Shown here piece after piece: positions 8,537 through 16,783 of a stretch of DNA of 27,284 nucleotides; the stretch's first letter is position 1, and every line of letters starts with the position of its first letter. Both the position numbers and the translations under genes were made by a program. The notes beneath the pieces are model-generated. The model was not told the DNA's origin and searched no databases. It saw only the letters and a list, made by a program, of their open reading frames with translations. Source of the stretch: an uncultured Lachnospiraceae bacterium (lineage in GTDB: Bacteria; Bacillota; Clostridia; Lachnospirales; Lachnospiraceae); contig CATZYB010000008.1 of the NCBI GenBank assembly GCA_958426095.1, positions 1-27,284 of the forward strand, written 5' to 3'.

Positions 8537-8565
8537 AGGATACGCCTTTCACAGCCTTTTGTCAA
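8537..8565 (-). promoter_or_regulatory. Promoter of the ATP-grasp operon
   Basis: On the minus strand a perfect -35 TTGACA (8565-8560), a 17-bp spacer and -10 TATCCT (8542-8537). Transcription would start near 8530, so the terminator hairpin would begin only a few nucleotides into the RNA. The -10 matches consensus at four of six positions, which fits a promoter needing help from an activator. Confidence 0.6.
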
Positions 8566-8568
8566 TGG

Positions 8569-8583
8569 ATTATTCTCCATAAT
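8569..8583. promoter_or_regulatory. LysR-type box (T-N11-A dyad)
   Basis: ATTAT-TCTCC-ATAAT is an inverted repeat with 5-bp arms containing T-N11-A, the general LysR-family half-site layout. It lies 3 bp upstream of the operon -35, centred about 46 bp before the predicted start. A candidate site for the divergent LysR protein; binding is inferred. Confidence 0.45.
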
Positions 8584-8589
8584 TTTACA

Positions 8590-8618
8590 TTTACTATTTT
8601 CTACATGTATGTTATTAT
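8590..8618 (+). promoter_or_regulatory. Possible promoter of the LysR gene
   Basis: TTTACT (8590-8595), a 17-bp spacer and TATTAT (8613-8618), 60 bp before the LysR ATG. The region is very A/T-rich, so chance matches are likely. Confidence 0.35.
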
Positions 8619-8622
8619 TTAT

Positions 8623-8636
8623 TTATATTAATATAA
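8623..8636. repeat. Perfect 14-bp palindrome in the LysR leader
   Basis: TTATATTAATATAA reads the same on both strands and also contains T-N11-A. It lies just downstream of the possible LysR promoter, where an autorepressor could bind. Its A/T richness weakens the case. Confidence 0.35.
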
Positions 8637-8677
8637 CTTCTATTTTTTATTAAAAGCGTTAATAATTGAGGTGGCCT

Positions 8678-9556
8678 ATGGACATTAACTACGAATTATA
8701 TAAAGTATTTTATTACGTTGCCAAAACATTAAGCTTCTCCGAAGCTTCAAAAAAACTTTTCATTTCCCAATCGGCTGTCAGCCAATCGATCAAGGCCCTG
8801 GAAAAAAAGCTGGATCAGACCCTTTTCATCCGAAGTACCAAACGGGTCAAGATGACTCCGGAAGGGGAAATTCTTTTTAAACATATCGAACCGGCCATCA
8901 ACCTGATCATCCGCGGTGAAAACCAGATTATGGACGCCAAAGCATTAAACGGCGGACAACTGCGCATCGGCGCCAGCGACACCATATGCCGTTATTATCT
9001 TGTGCCCTATCTGAAAGAATTCCACGAACATTTTCCAAATGTACATATTAAAGTGACAAATGCCACTTCAGCCCGCTGTGTCGATCTGTTGGAAAATGAA
9101 CTGGTCGATCTTATCGTAACCAATTCCCCAAATCCACGAATGAACGCCATCCGAAATGTCCGCAAGGTCAGGGAATTTCACGATGTATTTATTGCCAATG
9201 AGAATTTCAATCATCTGAAAAACAAGCGGCTGGAGCTGGCTGAACTCCTCAGCTATCCGATCCTTATGCTGGACAAAGCCAGCCTGACCAGTGAATTCCT
9301 TCACAGTCTGTTTCAGCAGCATCAGTTGGATCTGGTGCCTGAAATTGAACTGAGCAGCAACGACCTGCTCATCGATCTGGCCCGCATCGGTCTGGGCATA
9401 GCCTTTATTCCGGATTTCTGTCTGCCGGAAAAGGAGTCGGATCTGTTCATTATCCGCACCCGGGAAATGCTTCCATCCCGCCAGATCGTCGTTGGCTATA
9501 ATGACAAAGCGCCGCTTTCCGAAGCCGCCCAGTATTTTATCGATATCCTCGTATAA
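8678..9556 (+). CDS. LysR-family transcriptional regulator
   Basis: 292 residues. The N-terminal winged helix-turn-helix covers about residues 1-60 (LYKVFYYVAKTLSFSEASKK, then FISQSAVSQSIKALEKKL). A two-lobed effector-binding domain follows from about residue 88 (GGQLRIGASDTICRYYLVPY). The ATG at 8678 is chosen over the upstream TTG at 8666 because GAGG (8668-8671) then has 6-nt spacing. It is divergent from the ATP-grasp operon with about 250 bp between start codons, the usual layout for a LysR protein controlling its neighbour. The effector is unknown but may be the substrate or product of that operon. A terminator follows directly. Confidence 0.93.
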   Translation: MDINYELYKVFYYVAKTLSFSEASKKLFISQSAVSQSIKALEKKLDQTLFIRSTKRVKMTPEGEILFKHIEPAINLIIRGENQIMDAKALNGGQLRIGASDTICRYYLVPYLKEFHEHFPNVHIKVTNATSARCVDLLENELVDLIVTNSPNPRMNAIRNVRKVREFHDVFIANENFNHLKNKRLELAELLSYPILMLDKASLTSEFLHSLFQQHQLDLVPEIELSSNDLLIDLARIGLGIAFIPDFCLPEKESDLFIIRTREMLPSRQIVVGYNDKAPLSEAAQYFIDILV

Positions 9557-9572
9557 CCAAAAAATTCCTTAA

Positions 9573-9619
9573 AAAAAGATGATCCCGCAGCGTCCTTCGC
9601 TTTACGGTATCATCTTTTT
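9573..9619. terminator. Bidirectional rho-independent terminator
   Basis: AAAAAGATGAT (9573-9583) pairs with ATCATCTTTTT (9609-9619), and inner bases CCG/CGG extend the stem across one mismatch. It has T tracts in both directions between the convergent LysR and DUF1292 genes. Confidence 0.85.
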
Positions 9620-9630
9620 AATCATACCTG

Positions 9631-9936
9631 TTATTCACCATCAAATAATTCGTCGAATTCTTCACTGTCTAACAGTTCGTCGAACGCATCGGATACCATT
9701 TCCCATTCTTCATCGGTTTCGATATCTTCAAGCTGAACATCTTCTGCATTTTCAGCGCCGATAAAACGATAAATATAAACTTCATCTTCATCCACGCCCT
9801 GATCTTCAAAAGGAAGTAAGGCAATGTAATTTCTCTCACCTACTGGAAATACGGCAATCACCGCACATTCGATTTCAGCGCCGTCATCAAAGCTCAATGT
9901 CATCGTATCATCATCTTCTGGAATAAATGTTCCCAT
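9631..9936 (-). CDS. DUF1292 family protein (YrzB-like)
   Basis: 101 residues, very acidic, especially the last 35 residues, which are mostly Asp and Glu. The core MTLSFDDGAEIECAVIAVFP, followed by YIALLPFEDQ and EVYIYRF, matches the DUF1292 (PF06949) pattern of a small beta-rich protein found in Firmicutes next to housekeeping genes. No function is established. The ATG at 9936 has GAGGTAG upstream. It lies 61 bp after the helicase gene on the same strand and probably ends the gltX-helicase transcript. Confidence 0.85.
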   Translation of the reverse strand: MGTFIPEDDDTMTLSFDDGAEIECAVIAVFPVGERNYIALLPFEDQGVDEDEVYIYRFIGAENAEDVQLEDIETDEEWEMVSDAFDELLDSEEFDELFDGE

Positions 9937-9997
9937 TTCTCTACCTCAACTTTCTTTCTGCGTATTTTCACACACTTTCACTCTACCAGATTATTCC

Positions 9998-11830
9998 CTA
10001 AAAAGCAAGGAATTCTCCAACAAAAGGCGACATTTCCGAAGCTTTACCATAACGCTCCCGGGTAAAATAAACCCGAAGGTCATTTTTAGCCCGTGTCATA
10101 GCCACATAAAACATACGCCGCTCTTCTTCCTTATCCGATCCGGTCGCCGCTTTTTTATGGGGCATCAGGCCATCATTGGCATCGGGAATATAGACCACGT
10201 CATACTCCAGTCCCTTTGCTCCATGCATGGTAAGAAGCCGTATGCCTTCTGCCGCCTCAAAATGCTGCCTGGAACGGATTTTTAAAGTTTCCGAATACTG
10301 TTCAATGGCCCTAAACCATTCTTCCCATGTTTTATAAGCATGACTCTTATCCATCAATTCATCCAGAACTTCCAGCAGATCGTCCCCTTTGATTCCCCGG
10401 CCCATAGCATACTCTTTCAAATATTCATCATAACCAATCGAATGACGGATATACTGAATCGCCGGATAGGGTCCCATAGATGCCAGCATATATAAATCAT
10501 ATTCAAGCTGTTCGATCCGCTCCAACATCCATTCCCGGTTCTCCAGATAGTCTTTAACATTGGACAAATTCACCGGATCTTCATCCAGATAAGACCTGGA
10601 TATATATCGATTCGGCCGATTAATGATCCGAAGATAATCTGCCCGGGAATTGCTTCCAAAAGCAATATTCATATAGGCAAAAATATCTTTGGCGATCCAG
10701 TGTTCGTAAATATTCGGTACCGAATCCTTCATAACAAAAGGCACATTGTAGACCATGAGCTGTTCTACCAGACCGCTCATCTGGATATTCGTACGGAAAA
10801 TAATCGCGATCTGTTCCCATGGAACATTCTGCTGCCCGTGCATATCCACAATTTCCCGGATCATTTTCAAATACTGGTCTGTCGGCTTTTGAAAAGCCTT
10901 TACCAATACTTCGCTCCCTTTTTCCCGGGAAGCCGTCATATGCTTGGCATAACGATACTCGTTATGGCGGATCAGACCTTCCGCCCTGGAAACAATAGCA
11001 CCCGTGGAACGATAATTTTTGTTCAAAACGGTCATTTCAGCCCCTGGATAATCCTTTGTAAACCCGAGAAGGATCTCCGGTTTTGCCCCGCGAAAACGAT
11101 AGATCGACTGGTCATCATCGCCCACCACAAAGAGATTTTCTTCCGGTTTTGCCATCATCCGTATAATTTCGTATTGAATCCGATTAATATCCTGAAACTC
11201 ATCGATCAATATGTAGGTATATTTTTTCTGCCAGGCCAGCAATATGTCGGGCCTTTCTTTGAAAAGCTGCCATGTCTGTACAAGCATATCATCATAATCC
11301 AACCGGCGCATCCGGCGAAGCTTTTGTTCATAGCCCGTATATATTTCTTCAAACACATCCTTTGAACAATTCGCTGAATAAAAATGCTCCAACGGCATCA
11401 TATCACCTTTGACCCGGCTGATTTCCCCGGCAATATTCATCAGAAAATCCTTTTCATCATCCATTTCAACATCGATCTGATGCACAATATCCCGAAGGAT
11501 ACCATATTTTTCATCCTCAGATAAAATGTTCTCCACCCGATAGTTATAGGCATATTTTAAAATTGTAAAAAAAACCGCATGGAAGGTTCCAAAACTCACC
11601 GGCAGATGGCGGCCGCCCATCAACCGGTCAAACCGGCTCCGCATTTCTCCCGCCGCCGCCCGGGTAAAGGTCACCACAAGAATATTACCCGGAGCCACGC
11701 CGGCTTTTTCTATGAGCCACTGTGTTCTCCGGGTAATCACAAGGGTTTTTCCCGAACCGGGACCGGCCAGTACAAGCATCGGTCCCCGGTTATGTTCAAT
11801 TGCTTTTTTCTGGGCGCTGTCTACTTGCAT
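9998..11830 (-). CDS. UvrD/Rep-family ATP-dependent helicase
   Basis: 610 residues, superfamily 1A 3'-5' DNA helicase. In order: Q motif DSAQKKAIEH, Walker A GPGSGKT (about residue 23), motif Ia VVTFTRAAAGEM, Walker B LIDEFQDIN, motif III VVGDDDQSIYRFRGA, motif IV NKNYRST, motif V LTMHGAKGLEYDVVYIP and motif VI RRMFYVAMTRAK. It is shorter than PcrA/UvrD (about 720-750) because it ends soon after motif VI and lacks the C-terminal extension. The start overlaps the gltX stop by 10 nt with only a weak SD, so translation is likely coupled. It is not the canonical PcrA, and the exact repair role is unknown. Confidence 0.93.
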   Translation of the reverse strand: MQVDSAQKKAIEHNRGPMLVLAGPGSGKTLVITRRTQWLIEKAGVAPGNILVVTFTRAAAGEMRSRFDRLMGGRHLPVSFGTFHAVFFTILKYAYNYRVENILSEDEKYGILRDIVHQIDVEMDDEKDFLMNIAGEISRVKGDMMPLEHFYSANCSKDVFEEIYTGYEQKLRRMRRLDYDDMLVQTWQLFKERPDILLAWQKKYTYILIDEFQDINRIQYEIIRMMAKPEENLFVVGDDDQSIYRFRGAKPEILLGFTKDYPGAEMTVLNKNYRSTGAIVSRAEGLIRHNEYRYAKHMTASREKGSEVLVKAFQKPTDQYLKMIREIVDMHGQQNVPWEQIAIIFRTNIQMSGLVEQLMVYNVPFVMKDSVPNIYEHWIAKDIFAYMNIAFGSNSRADYLRIINRPNRYISRSYLDEDPVNLSNVKDYLENREWMLERIEQLEYDLYMLASMGPYPAIQYIRHSIGYDEYLKEYAMGRGIKGDDLLEVLDELMDKSHAYKTWEEWFRAIEQYSETLKIRSRQHFEAAEGIRLLTMHGAKGLEYDVVYIPDANDGLMPHKKAATGSDKEEERRMFYVAMTRAKNDLRVYFTRERYGKASEMSPFVGEFLAF

Positions 11831-13281
11831 GCTTCCAGCTTTTCAATGGCGCTGCGGATTCTTGCCAAAGATTCCTCTTTGCCGATGACTTCCATAATTT
11901 CAGTCGCTCCGGCCGGTGTCATCTGTTTACCGGAAACTGCGGTACGGATCGGCCACATCACGTACCCGTTTTTATAGCCTTTCTCTTTGACAAACTCAAC
12001 GAGACGCCCGTAAAGAGCATCATTGCTGTAATCCTCCTGGGCTTCCAGAACCGGAAGGACTTCTTTTAAAACTGTAAGCGATGTTTCTGCATTGGTCTTC
12101 ATTTTTTTATGAGTATACATTGCCACATCATATTCCGGTACAGCCTCAAAGAAATCAATGAGCGCCGGGATGTCCGGGAAGATTTCAATACGTGTCTTTA
12201 CCATCTCGGCAATCTTTTTATAGTCCACGTCTCTGTGGATCGTCTCTTTAATAAATGGCAGAGCCCTTTCATAAAATGCGTCAAAATCCATGGCTTTGAT
12301 ATATTCGCCGTTCATCCATTTTAATTTTGTCATATCAAATACCGCCGGAGACTTGCTCATATGACGATAATCAAAAGCTTTAACGAGCTCTTCTAGGCTG
12401 TAAATCTCCCGATTATCCTCCGGACTCCATCCCAGAAGCGCCACATAATTGACAACCGCTTCTGTCAAAAAGCCCTGTTCCAGCAAATCTTCAAAAGAAG
12501 AATGACCGCTGCGCTTGCTCAGTTTTTTATGCTCTTCATCTGTAATGAGCGGACTATGCACATAGGTCGGAACTTCCCAGCCAAAAGCTTCGTACAAACG
12601 ATTATATTTCGGCGAAGAAGACAAATATTCATTTCCACGGACCACATGGGTAATTCCCATCAAATGATCGTCTACCACATTAGCAAAGTTGTAAGTCGGA
12701 TATCCGTCGGATTTGATGAGAACCATATCGTCCAGTTCTGCATTATCCACGCTGATATCGCCGTAAATATCATCATGAAAAGTAGTCGTTCCTTCCGTCG
12801 GGTTATTCTGACGAATCACATAAGGAATACCCGACGCCAGTTTTTCCTCGACCTCTTCTTTGGAAAGATGGAGACAATGTTTGTCATAAACCATGATCTC
12901 CTTGCCGGCTACTTCCTGTTTCAGACTTTCCAAACGTTCTTTATCACAGAAACAATAATAAGCTTCGCCTTTATCAATTAATTTTTTTGCATATTCCATA
13001 TAAATTCCCGCAGCCTGACGTTCACTCTGAACATACGGGCCGCAGCCGCCGTCCTTATCCGGTCCTTCATCATGAATCAGTCCGGTCTTTTCAAGCGTAC
13101 GGTTAATAATATCCACGGCGCCTTCTACAAAACGTTCCTGGTCTGTGTCTTCGATCCTCAAAAGGAAATCGCCGCCTTCATGCTTGGCAATCAGATAAGC
13201 ATATAATGCTGTTCTTAAATTTCCTACGTGCATCCGTCCGGTTGGACTTGGTGCAAACCGTGTTCTGACTTTCTTATCCAT
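11821..13281 (-). CDS. gltX: Glutamyl-tRNA synthetase
   Basis: 486 residues, class I aminoacyl-tRNA synthetase charging tRNA-Glu. The HIGH-type motif is APSPTGRMHVGN at residues 10-21 and the KMSKS-type motif is KLSKRSG near residue 250. LLRIEDTDQERF is the conserved stretch after HIGH. The open frame continues upstream to 13608 across the Gx-transporter gene, but the start is set at 13281, where GAGGAG (13297-13292) lies 10 nt upstream and the protein begins MDKKVRTRFAPSP. I saw no T-box leader. It is followed by an overlapping helicase gene. Confidence 0.97.
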   Translation of the reverse strand: MDKKVRTRFAPSPTGRMHVGNLRTALYAYLIAKHEGGDFLLRIEDTDQERFVEGAVDIINRTLEKTGLIHDEGPDKDGGCGPYVQSERQAAGIYMEYAKKLIDKGEAYYCFCDKERLESLKQEVAGKEIMVYDKHCLHLSKEEVEEKLASGIPYVIRQNNPTEGTTTFHDDIYGDISVDNAELDDMVLIKSDGYPTYNFANVVDDHLMGITHVVRGNEYLSSSPKYNRLYEAFGWEVPTYVHSPLITDEEHKKLSKRSGHSSFEDLLEQGFLTEAVVNYVALLGWSPEDNREIYSLEELVKAFDYRHMSKSPAVFDMTKLKWMNGEYIKAMDFDAFYERALPFIKETIHRDVDYKKIAEMVKTRIEIFPDIPALIDFFEAVPEYDVAMYTHKKMKTNAETSLTVLKEVLPVLEAQEDYSNDALYGRLVEFVKEKGYKNGYVMWPIRTAVSGKQMTPAGATEIMEVIGKEESLARIRSAIEKLEACK

Positions 13282-13317
13282 CTTCAATCGACTCCTCATT
13301 TCTGCATATTCAAAACA

Positions 13318-13355
13318 TTCACCCTGTATCATATCACATTCTGACACAGGGTGAA
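13318..13355. repeat. Dyad between Gx-transporter and gltX genes
   Basis: A perfect 10-bp inverted repeat, TTCACCCTGT (13318-13327) and ACAGGGTGAA (13346-13355), with an 18-nt loop. It could be the weak terminator of the upstream minus-strand operon (the following T run on that strand is only TGTTTTG). It could also be an operator, because the loop holds a minus-strand -10-like TATGAT (13334-13329) that could serve gltX. Confidence 0.6.
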
Positions 13356-13376
13356 AGCATTTATTTTTTTCATTTC

Positions 13377-13868
13377 TTATTTTAACACATGCTTTATTCT
13401 GGGTACAACCTGATTCGACACAATACCGATCAACATTCCGGTCACTGTTCCGGCAATGAGCAGCGGCGGCAAATAGGAAATAAGATGAATATTTTCCACC
13501 ACCGCCATAGCCACTACTAATTGTCCTATATTGTGGAGAATACCTCCGGCCACGCTGACTCCGACCATCGAAAAGTTCGGTATCTTTTTCAGCAGCATCA
13601 TTCCGCAAAAGCTCAAAACACCTCCGGCCAGACTATAAAGCATGGCGGCTAAACTTCCAAAGGTCACTGAAACAAGTAAAATACGTATCATAGATACCGC
13701 AAAGGCCATCGGCGCCCCCATCGTATAAAGGGCCACAACAACCACCAGATTTGCAAGTCCCAGTTTCATTCCCGGAATGCCCAAATTAATCGGTATAAGT
13801 ACTTCCACATAACTGAAAATCATCGCCAGGGCTGTAAACATCCCGGCCATTGCAACTTTTTTAGACAT
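13377..13868 (-). CDS. Gx transporter family protein (ECF-type, PF07456)
   Basis: 163 residues, five to six membrane helices. It begins MSKKVAMAGMFTALAMIFSY and contains IPINLGIPGMKLGLANLVVV, the hallmark of the family once named heptaprenyl diphosphate synthase component I. It is now regarded as an ECF-like S component, probably for a quinone/prenyl- or flavin-related substrate; this is family knowledge and the substrate is unproven. It follows the NusG-II gene by 40 bp, with AAAGGATG as SD. The Gx/NusG-II pair is a standard clostridial association, often beside ApbE-type flavin transferases, but none is visible here. Confidence 0.88.
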   Translation of the reverse strand: MSKKVAMAGMFTALAMIFSYVEVLIPINLGIPGMKLGLANLVVVVALYTMGAPMAFAVSMIRILLVSVTFGSLAAMLYSLAGGVLSFCGMMLLKKIPNFSMVGVSVAGGILHNIGQLVVAMAVVENIHLISYLPPLLIAGTVTGMLIGIVSNQVVPRIKHVLK

Positions 13869-13908
13869 AATTCATCCTTTACGCACCGATATCCCTCGGC
13901 TTTTTTCA

Positions 13909-14268
13909 TTATGCATCAACGTCCCTTGCTTCCTCGCCCTCGGTAATTTCAAGGACTACTTTGTGGGGCAGGCAGACAATGGTTTCTCCCACTTTGTCAA
14001 TCGGGGCATGTTCCACACAATATTTGTCCGGACAATCGGCCTCCAGCATGGATACGACGCCGTCCCTGATCCGGAACTGATTATGCCAGCCGTCAATGTC
14101 CAATGAAACATCCTGATCTTCCGCCAGATCATAGGTATCATAAACTTCACCGCCAACGGTCACTGTCAGAGTACCTCCGGATTTTTCGCCTCCCAGATTC
14201 ATATAAATAAGACCTGCCGCAGCCAGGACAAGGACAGCACAGATCAACAGGATATCTCCTTTTTTCAT
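13909..14268 (-). CDS. NusG domain II-containing membrane-anchored protein (PF07009)
   Basis: 119 residues. One N-terminal membrane anchor (ILLICAVLVLAAAGLIYMNL, about residues 6-25) is followed by an extracytoplasmic beta domain. That domain carries the family's cysteine pattern: EADCPDKYCVEHAPI and, about 14 residues later, VCLPHK. Despite the name it is not a transcription factor. Function is unknown; the cysteines and the usual neighbours suggest a role in cell-surface redox or cofactor handling (inference). The gene starts 8 nt after the stop of the membrane protein and belongs to the same operon. Confidence 0.88.
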   Translation of the reverse strand: MKKGDILLICAVLVLAAAGLIYMNLGGEKSGGTLTVTVGGEVYDTYDLAEDQDVSLDIDGWHNQFRIRDGVVSMLEADCPDKYCVEHAPIDKVGETIVCLPHKVVLEITEGEEARDVDA

Positions 14269-14276
14269 AACCGCCC

Positions 14277-15893
14277 CTATTTCTTCTCAATCTGATTCAT
14301 CATGACAAAATCCTCTTCCGAATCTACATAATTTATAGTTACCCGATCCTCCGGTTTAAGTACAGCCAGCACATCGTCAAGCTGTATGGAGGCCATAAAT
14401 ATCTTATCTGAACCGGAAATCTGGACATAGAAGAAGGTATTGCCGTCTTTTACAGCCGAGTCTACCTGAAGAACACGTCCCGTAATCTCCGACAGATCGC
14501 CTGTATCGATCATCTGTCCCGAGGATAACTGTTTTACATAGACTGAGTAAGCTTCGTTCAATGTATCGCCAATGGCCACCTGCTGATATTTTTCCACATT
14601 GACAAACGCGAACTTTTTAACCAATCCCGCATTATCCTTTAAAGAGACAAGATAGGTTGGCTGGCTTCCAATATTCAAAAGCACCGGGAAGGTGGCCGTA
14701 TAAGCCAGGTTCTGAACCTGACCTTCCGCCGATTCCATCGCCGAATATTCTGTAGCGCCGGATACGATATAATAATGCGCTTCCTTTGTCCGCATATTGA
14801 CCAGCACAAGACCGATATTTGACTCATCATTGCCCACAGAAGTCAGACCGGTATAAAGCCACACATCGTCATCCAGGGCCAGATAATTATATCCGCCGGA
14901 AGTCATGCAGACATCCTTCTGACCAATAAGGGTATTAATATAACCATTTTTATACTGTCCCCAGTAATTGATCTGCTCTACAATAATATCCGCAGAATAG
15001 GCTCTGTCGACCCACTCCGGACAATCCTTTATGTCATAATAAATCGAATCGCCGTTGCATGCGTCCACGATAACTACGCCGACCACATCCCGGCCTCCGA
15101 ACAGACCAATCGTATAATTGATCACCGGGCAGATCCAATAAGGTTTTCCTTCATCGTCCACCTCAAAGGAATAATCTTCAAAAATCTTTGTCGGATATTT
15201 GAACCGCAGATGCCGATCCAAATCCCTGAAAAAATATTCGCCTGGTGAATATCTGATGCCTTCCGTAAGCTGCACAAGCTCCACATCCTGCGTTGCCATG
15301 TTCACTGAAATATACCCCGGAATACCTTCCGACTGATTATTGAACCATTTAATAATATTCCCATATCGAAGCGGCGCCACCCGGGTCGGCACACCCTGAT
15401 AATTAATCTGAGTATAAGAATAACTATATTCATCCACCTCAAACTGGGAAATGAGATTGACCAGCTCGCCGATTTTACGATTTCCAAGACGGACCGCCGA
15501 ATCCCTGTCAACAATCGGTACATCATTCATAGAAATCTGAGTAATATCCTCAGAAAATTCCCTGTTTTCCACATCCATTAACTGCTGATATGCGCCCGCA
15601 TGGAAAAACTGATGTGATATGACCTGTCCGATCCCCAAAACGGCCAGAGACAAAATAACAACGATCAGGCCGGCTTTGGCATTATTCTTTAAAAATTTGA
15701 AATCCACTGTCCGATTCCGCAAATCTGAAATAGAAAAAGTCCCGATCAGAGATGCGATCATATAAACCACTGCAACTTCAAGCAGCCAGCTGTAAAAGGC
15801 CGGCGAATGCAGATTCAGCGCCGGAAGAGTAAAGTAAAAGGATATAAGCGCAAAAATCAGTGTAATCCCTACCGTACGCACTATTTTTTTCAT
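14277..15893 (-). CDS. Unrecognised membrane protein with large extracytoplasmic domain
   Basis: 538 residues; I do not recognise the family. Three hydrophobic segments lie near residues 5-25, 33-53 and 72-93. A long, mostly beta-predicted region of about 440 residues follows, likely outside the cell. It contains repeated strand-turn patterns such as GYISVNMATQDVELVQL, YWICPVINYTIGLFGGRDVV and GLVLVNMRTKEAHYYIVSGA, which look like related modules with a V-x-M/V-x-T/D core. The last 70 residues (TGRVLQVDSAVKDGNTFFYV onward) look like a separate small beta barrel. GGAGG lies 6 nt before the ATG. It sits between a lipoprotein gene (22 bp upstream) and the NusG-II gene (8 bp downstream), so the four genes probably share one mRNA and act at the cell surface. 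Confidence 0.8.
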   Translation of the reverse strand: MKKIVRTVGITLIFALISFYFTLPALNLHSPAFYSWLLEVAVVYMIASLIGTFSISDLRNRTVDFKFLKNNAKAGLIVVILSLAVLGIGQVISHQFFHAGAYQQLMDVENREFSEDITQISMNDVPIVDRDSAVRLGNRKIGELVNLISQFEVDEYSYSYTQINYQGVPTRVAPLRYGNIIKWFNNQSEGIPGYISVNMATQDVELVQLTEGIRYSPGEYFFRDLDRHLRFKYPTKIFEDYSFEVDDEGKPYWICPVINYTIGLFGGRDVVGVVIVDACNGDSIYYDIKDCPEWVDRAYSADIIVEQINYWGQYKNGYINTLIGQKDVCMTSGGYNYLALDDDVWLYTGLTSVGNDESNIGLVLVNMRTKEAHYYIVSGATEYSAMESAEGQVQNLAYTATFPVLLNIGSQPTYLVSLKDNAGLVKKFAFVNVEKYQQVAIGDTLNEAYSVYVKQLSSGQMIDTGDLSEITGRVLQVDSAVKDGNTFFYVQISGSDKIFMASIQLDDVLAVLKPEDRVTINYVDSEEDFVMMNQIEKK

Positions 15894-15915
15894 ATAATTC
15901 CTCCATTAAATAAAA

Positions 15916-16629
15916 TCAATCATCGATCACCGCATTTACCGCACAAGGGAATGTCCCATATCCGCCGCTGGTCATAATAAACGTATGCGTTTCCACATTG
16001 CCGCTCTTCGTTGTAAAAGCAACCGTTGCTTCATAGCCGTTATCTGTTTCTTCAATTTCTGTAAATTCCATAGAACCAAGATAGCCTTCGGAACTGTAAA
16101 GCACATAACTGTCTGCATCCACATCAAACTCAATGCCGCCGACAGATTCCGGAATATCCGGTATCGCACTGTTTCCGGCAAACATGGCCTCCGCATATTC
16201 AGCCATAACTTCCTTCGGAACCATATAACCGCTGCCGCTGTCCGACAGACTGATATCCGGATGAACCCAACTGCTTCCATTAATAGACGCATAAATACTG
16301 TTCCAGAAAAACTCGCTGTCTGATGGATCATAGGCTCTGCCACCGCTCATCGTCTTACAGATTCCGAGAAGGATCGGACGCATCGTATCCACTTCTGCAG
16401 GCACAGAAACCATTACTTCTGCCTTCGTTTCTTCAAAAGGCGGTTTTGTCTCATCTCCGGTTTCAGCCGTTTCTGTTTCAGCCTCTGTCTGAGCCACACT
16501 CTGAGTTTCATTAATTACAATATTTCCACTTGATTCATTTCCGGTATCTTTTTTCCCACATGCCGCTACGGCCGCCATAATCAGGCCTACCATAGTTACT
16601 GTATGGATCATTTTCACAAATTTCTTCAT
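15916..16629 (-). CDS. Predicted lipoprotein of unknown function
   Basis: 237 residues. The signal peptide MKKFVKMIHTVTMVGLIMAA ends in a lipobox VAAC with Cys24 as the lipidated residue. A Thr/Glu-rich linker follows (about residues 28-75, with repeated ETET-type runs). The mature domain has about 160 residues, with motifs GGRAYDPSDSEFFWNSIYAS and VAFTTKSGNVETHTFIM. No family is recognised. SD GGGAGGT lies 7 nt before the ATG. It is the first gene of the four-gene envelope operon (lipoprotein, membrane protein, NusG-II, Gx transporter). Confidence 0.85.
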   Translation of the reverse strand: MKKFVKMIHTVTMVGLIMAAVAACGKKDTGNESSGNIVINETQSVAQTEAETETAETGDETKPPFEETKAEVMVSVPAEVDTMRPILLGICKTMSGGRAYDPSDSEFFWNSIYASINGSSWVHPDISLSDSGSGYMVPKEVMAEYAEAMFAGNSAIPDIPESVGGIEFDVDADSYVLYSSEGYLGSMEFTEIEETDNGYEATVAFTTKSGNVETHTFIMTSGGYGTFPCAVNAVIDD

Positions 16630-16663
16630 GGTATTTACCTCCCATCTTTCTTTGAATTAGTAT

Positions 16664-16669
16664 ATTATA
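16664..16669 (-). promoter_or_regulatory. -10 element for the lipoprotein operon
   Basis: A perfect TATAAT on the minus strand, 35 bp before the lipoprotein ATG. The -35 at 17 bp is weak (TTTTAA). Confidence 0.5.
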
Positions 16670-16747
16670 CACTATTTTCACTCAGATTAAAAGACTGGGT
16701 ATTCTCAACTACGAATTCAAAGCATTTTGTACATGTTTTTGGATACT

Positions 16748-16779
16748 AAAAAAGGAACAGAATCAATTCTGTTCCTTTT
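16748..16779 (-). terminator. Terminator of the tRNA-Leu gene
   Basis: AAAAGGAACAGAAT (16750-16763) and ATTCTGTTCCTTTT (16766-16779) form a perfect 14-bp stem with a tiny loop. On the minus strand a run of six T follows (16753-16748). It begins 5 nt after the tRNA 3' end. Confidence 0.9.
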
Positions 16780-16783
16780 CCAG

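Noticed and set aside
8430..8552. Longer start (GTG 8552) for the ATP-grasp protein
   Set aside because: The extra codons run through the terminator hairpin and the promoter end, and a good SD supports the internal ATG.
13282..13376. T-box leader before gltX
   Set aside because: The interval is under 100 nt and no T-box sequence or specifier loop was recognised.
13282..13608. 109-codon N-terminal extension of GltX
   Set aside because: It overlaps the Gx-transporter gene in another frame and lacks family similarity; SD and family start agree on 13281.
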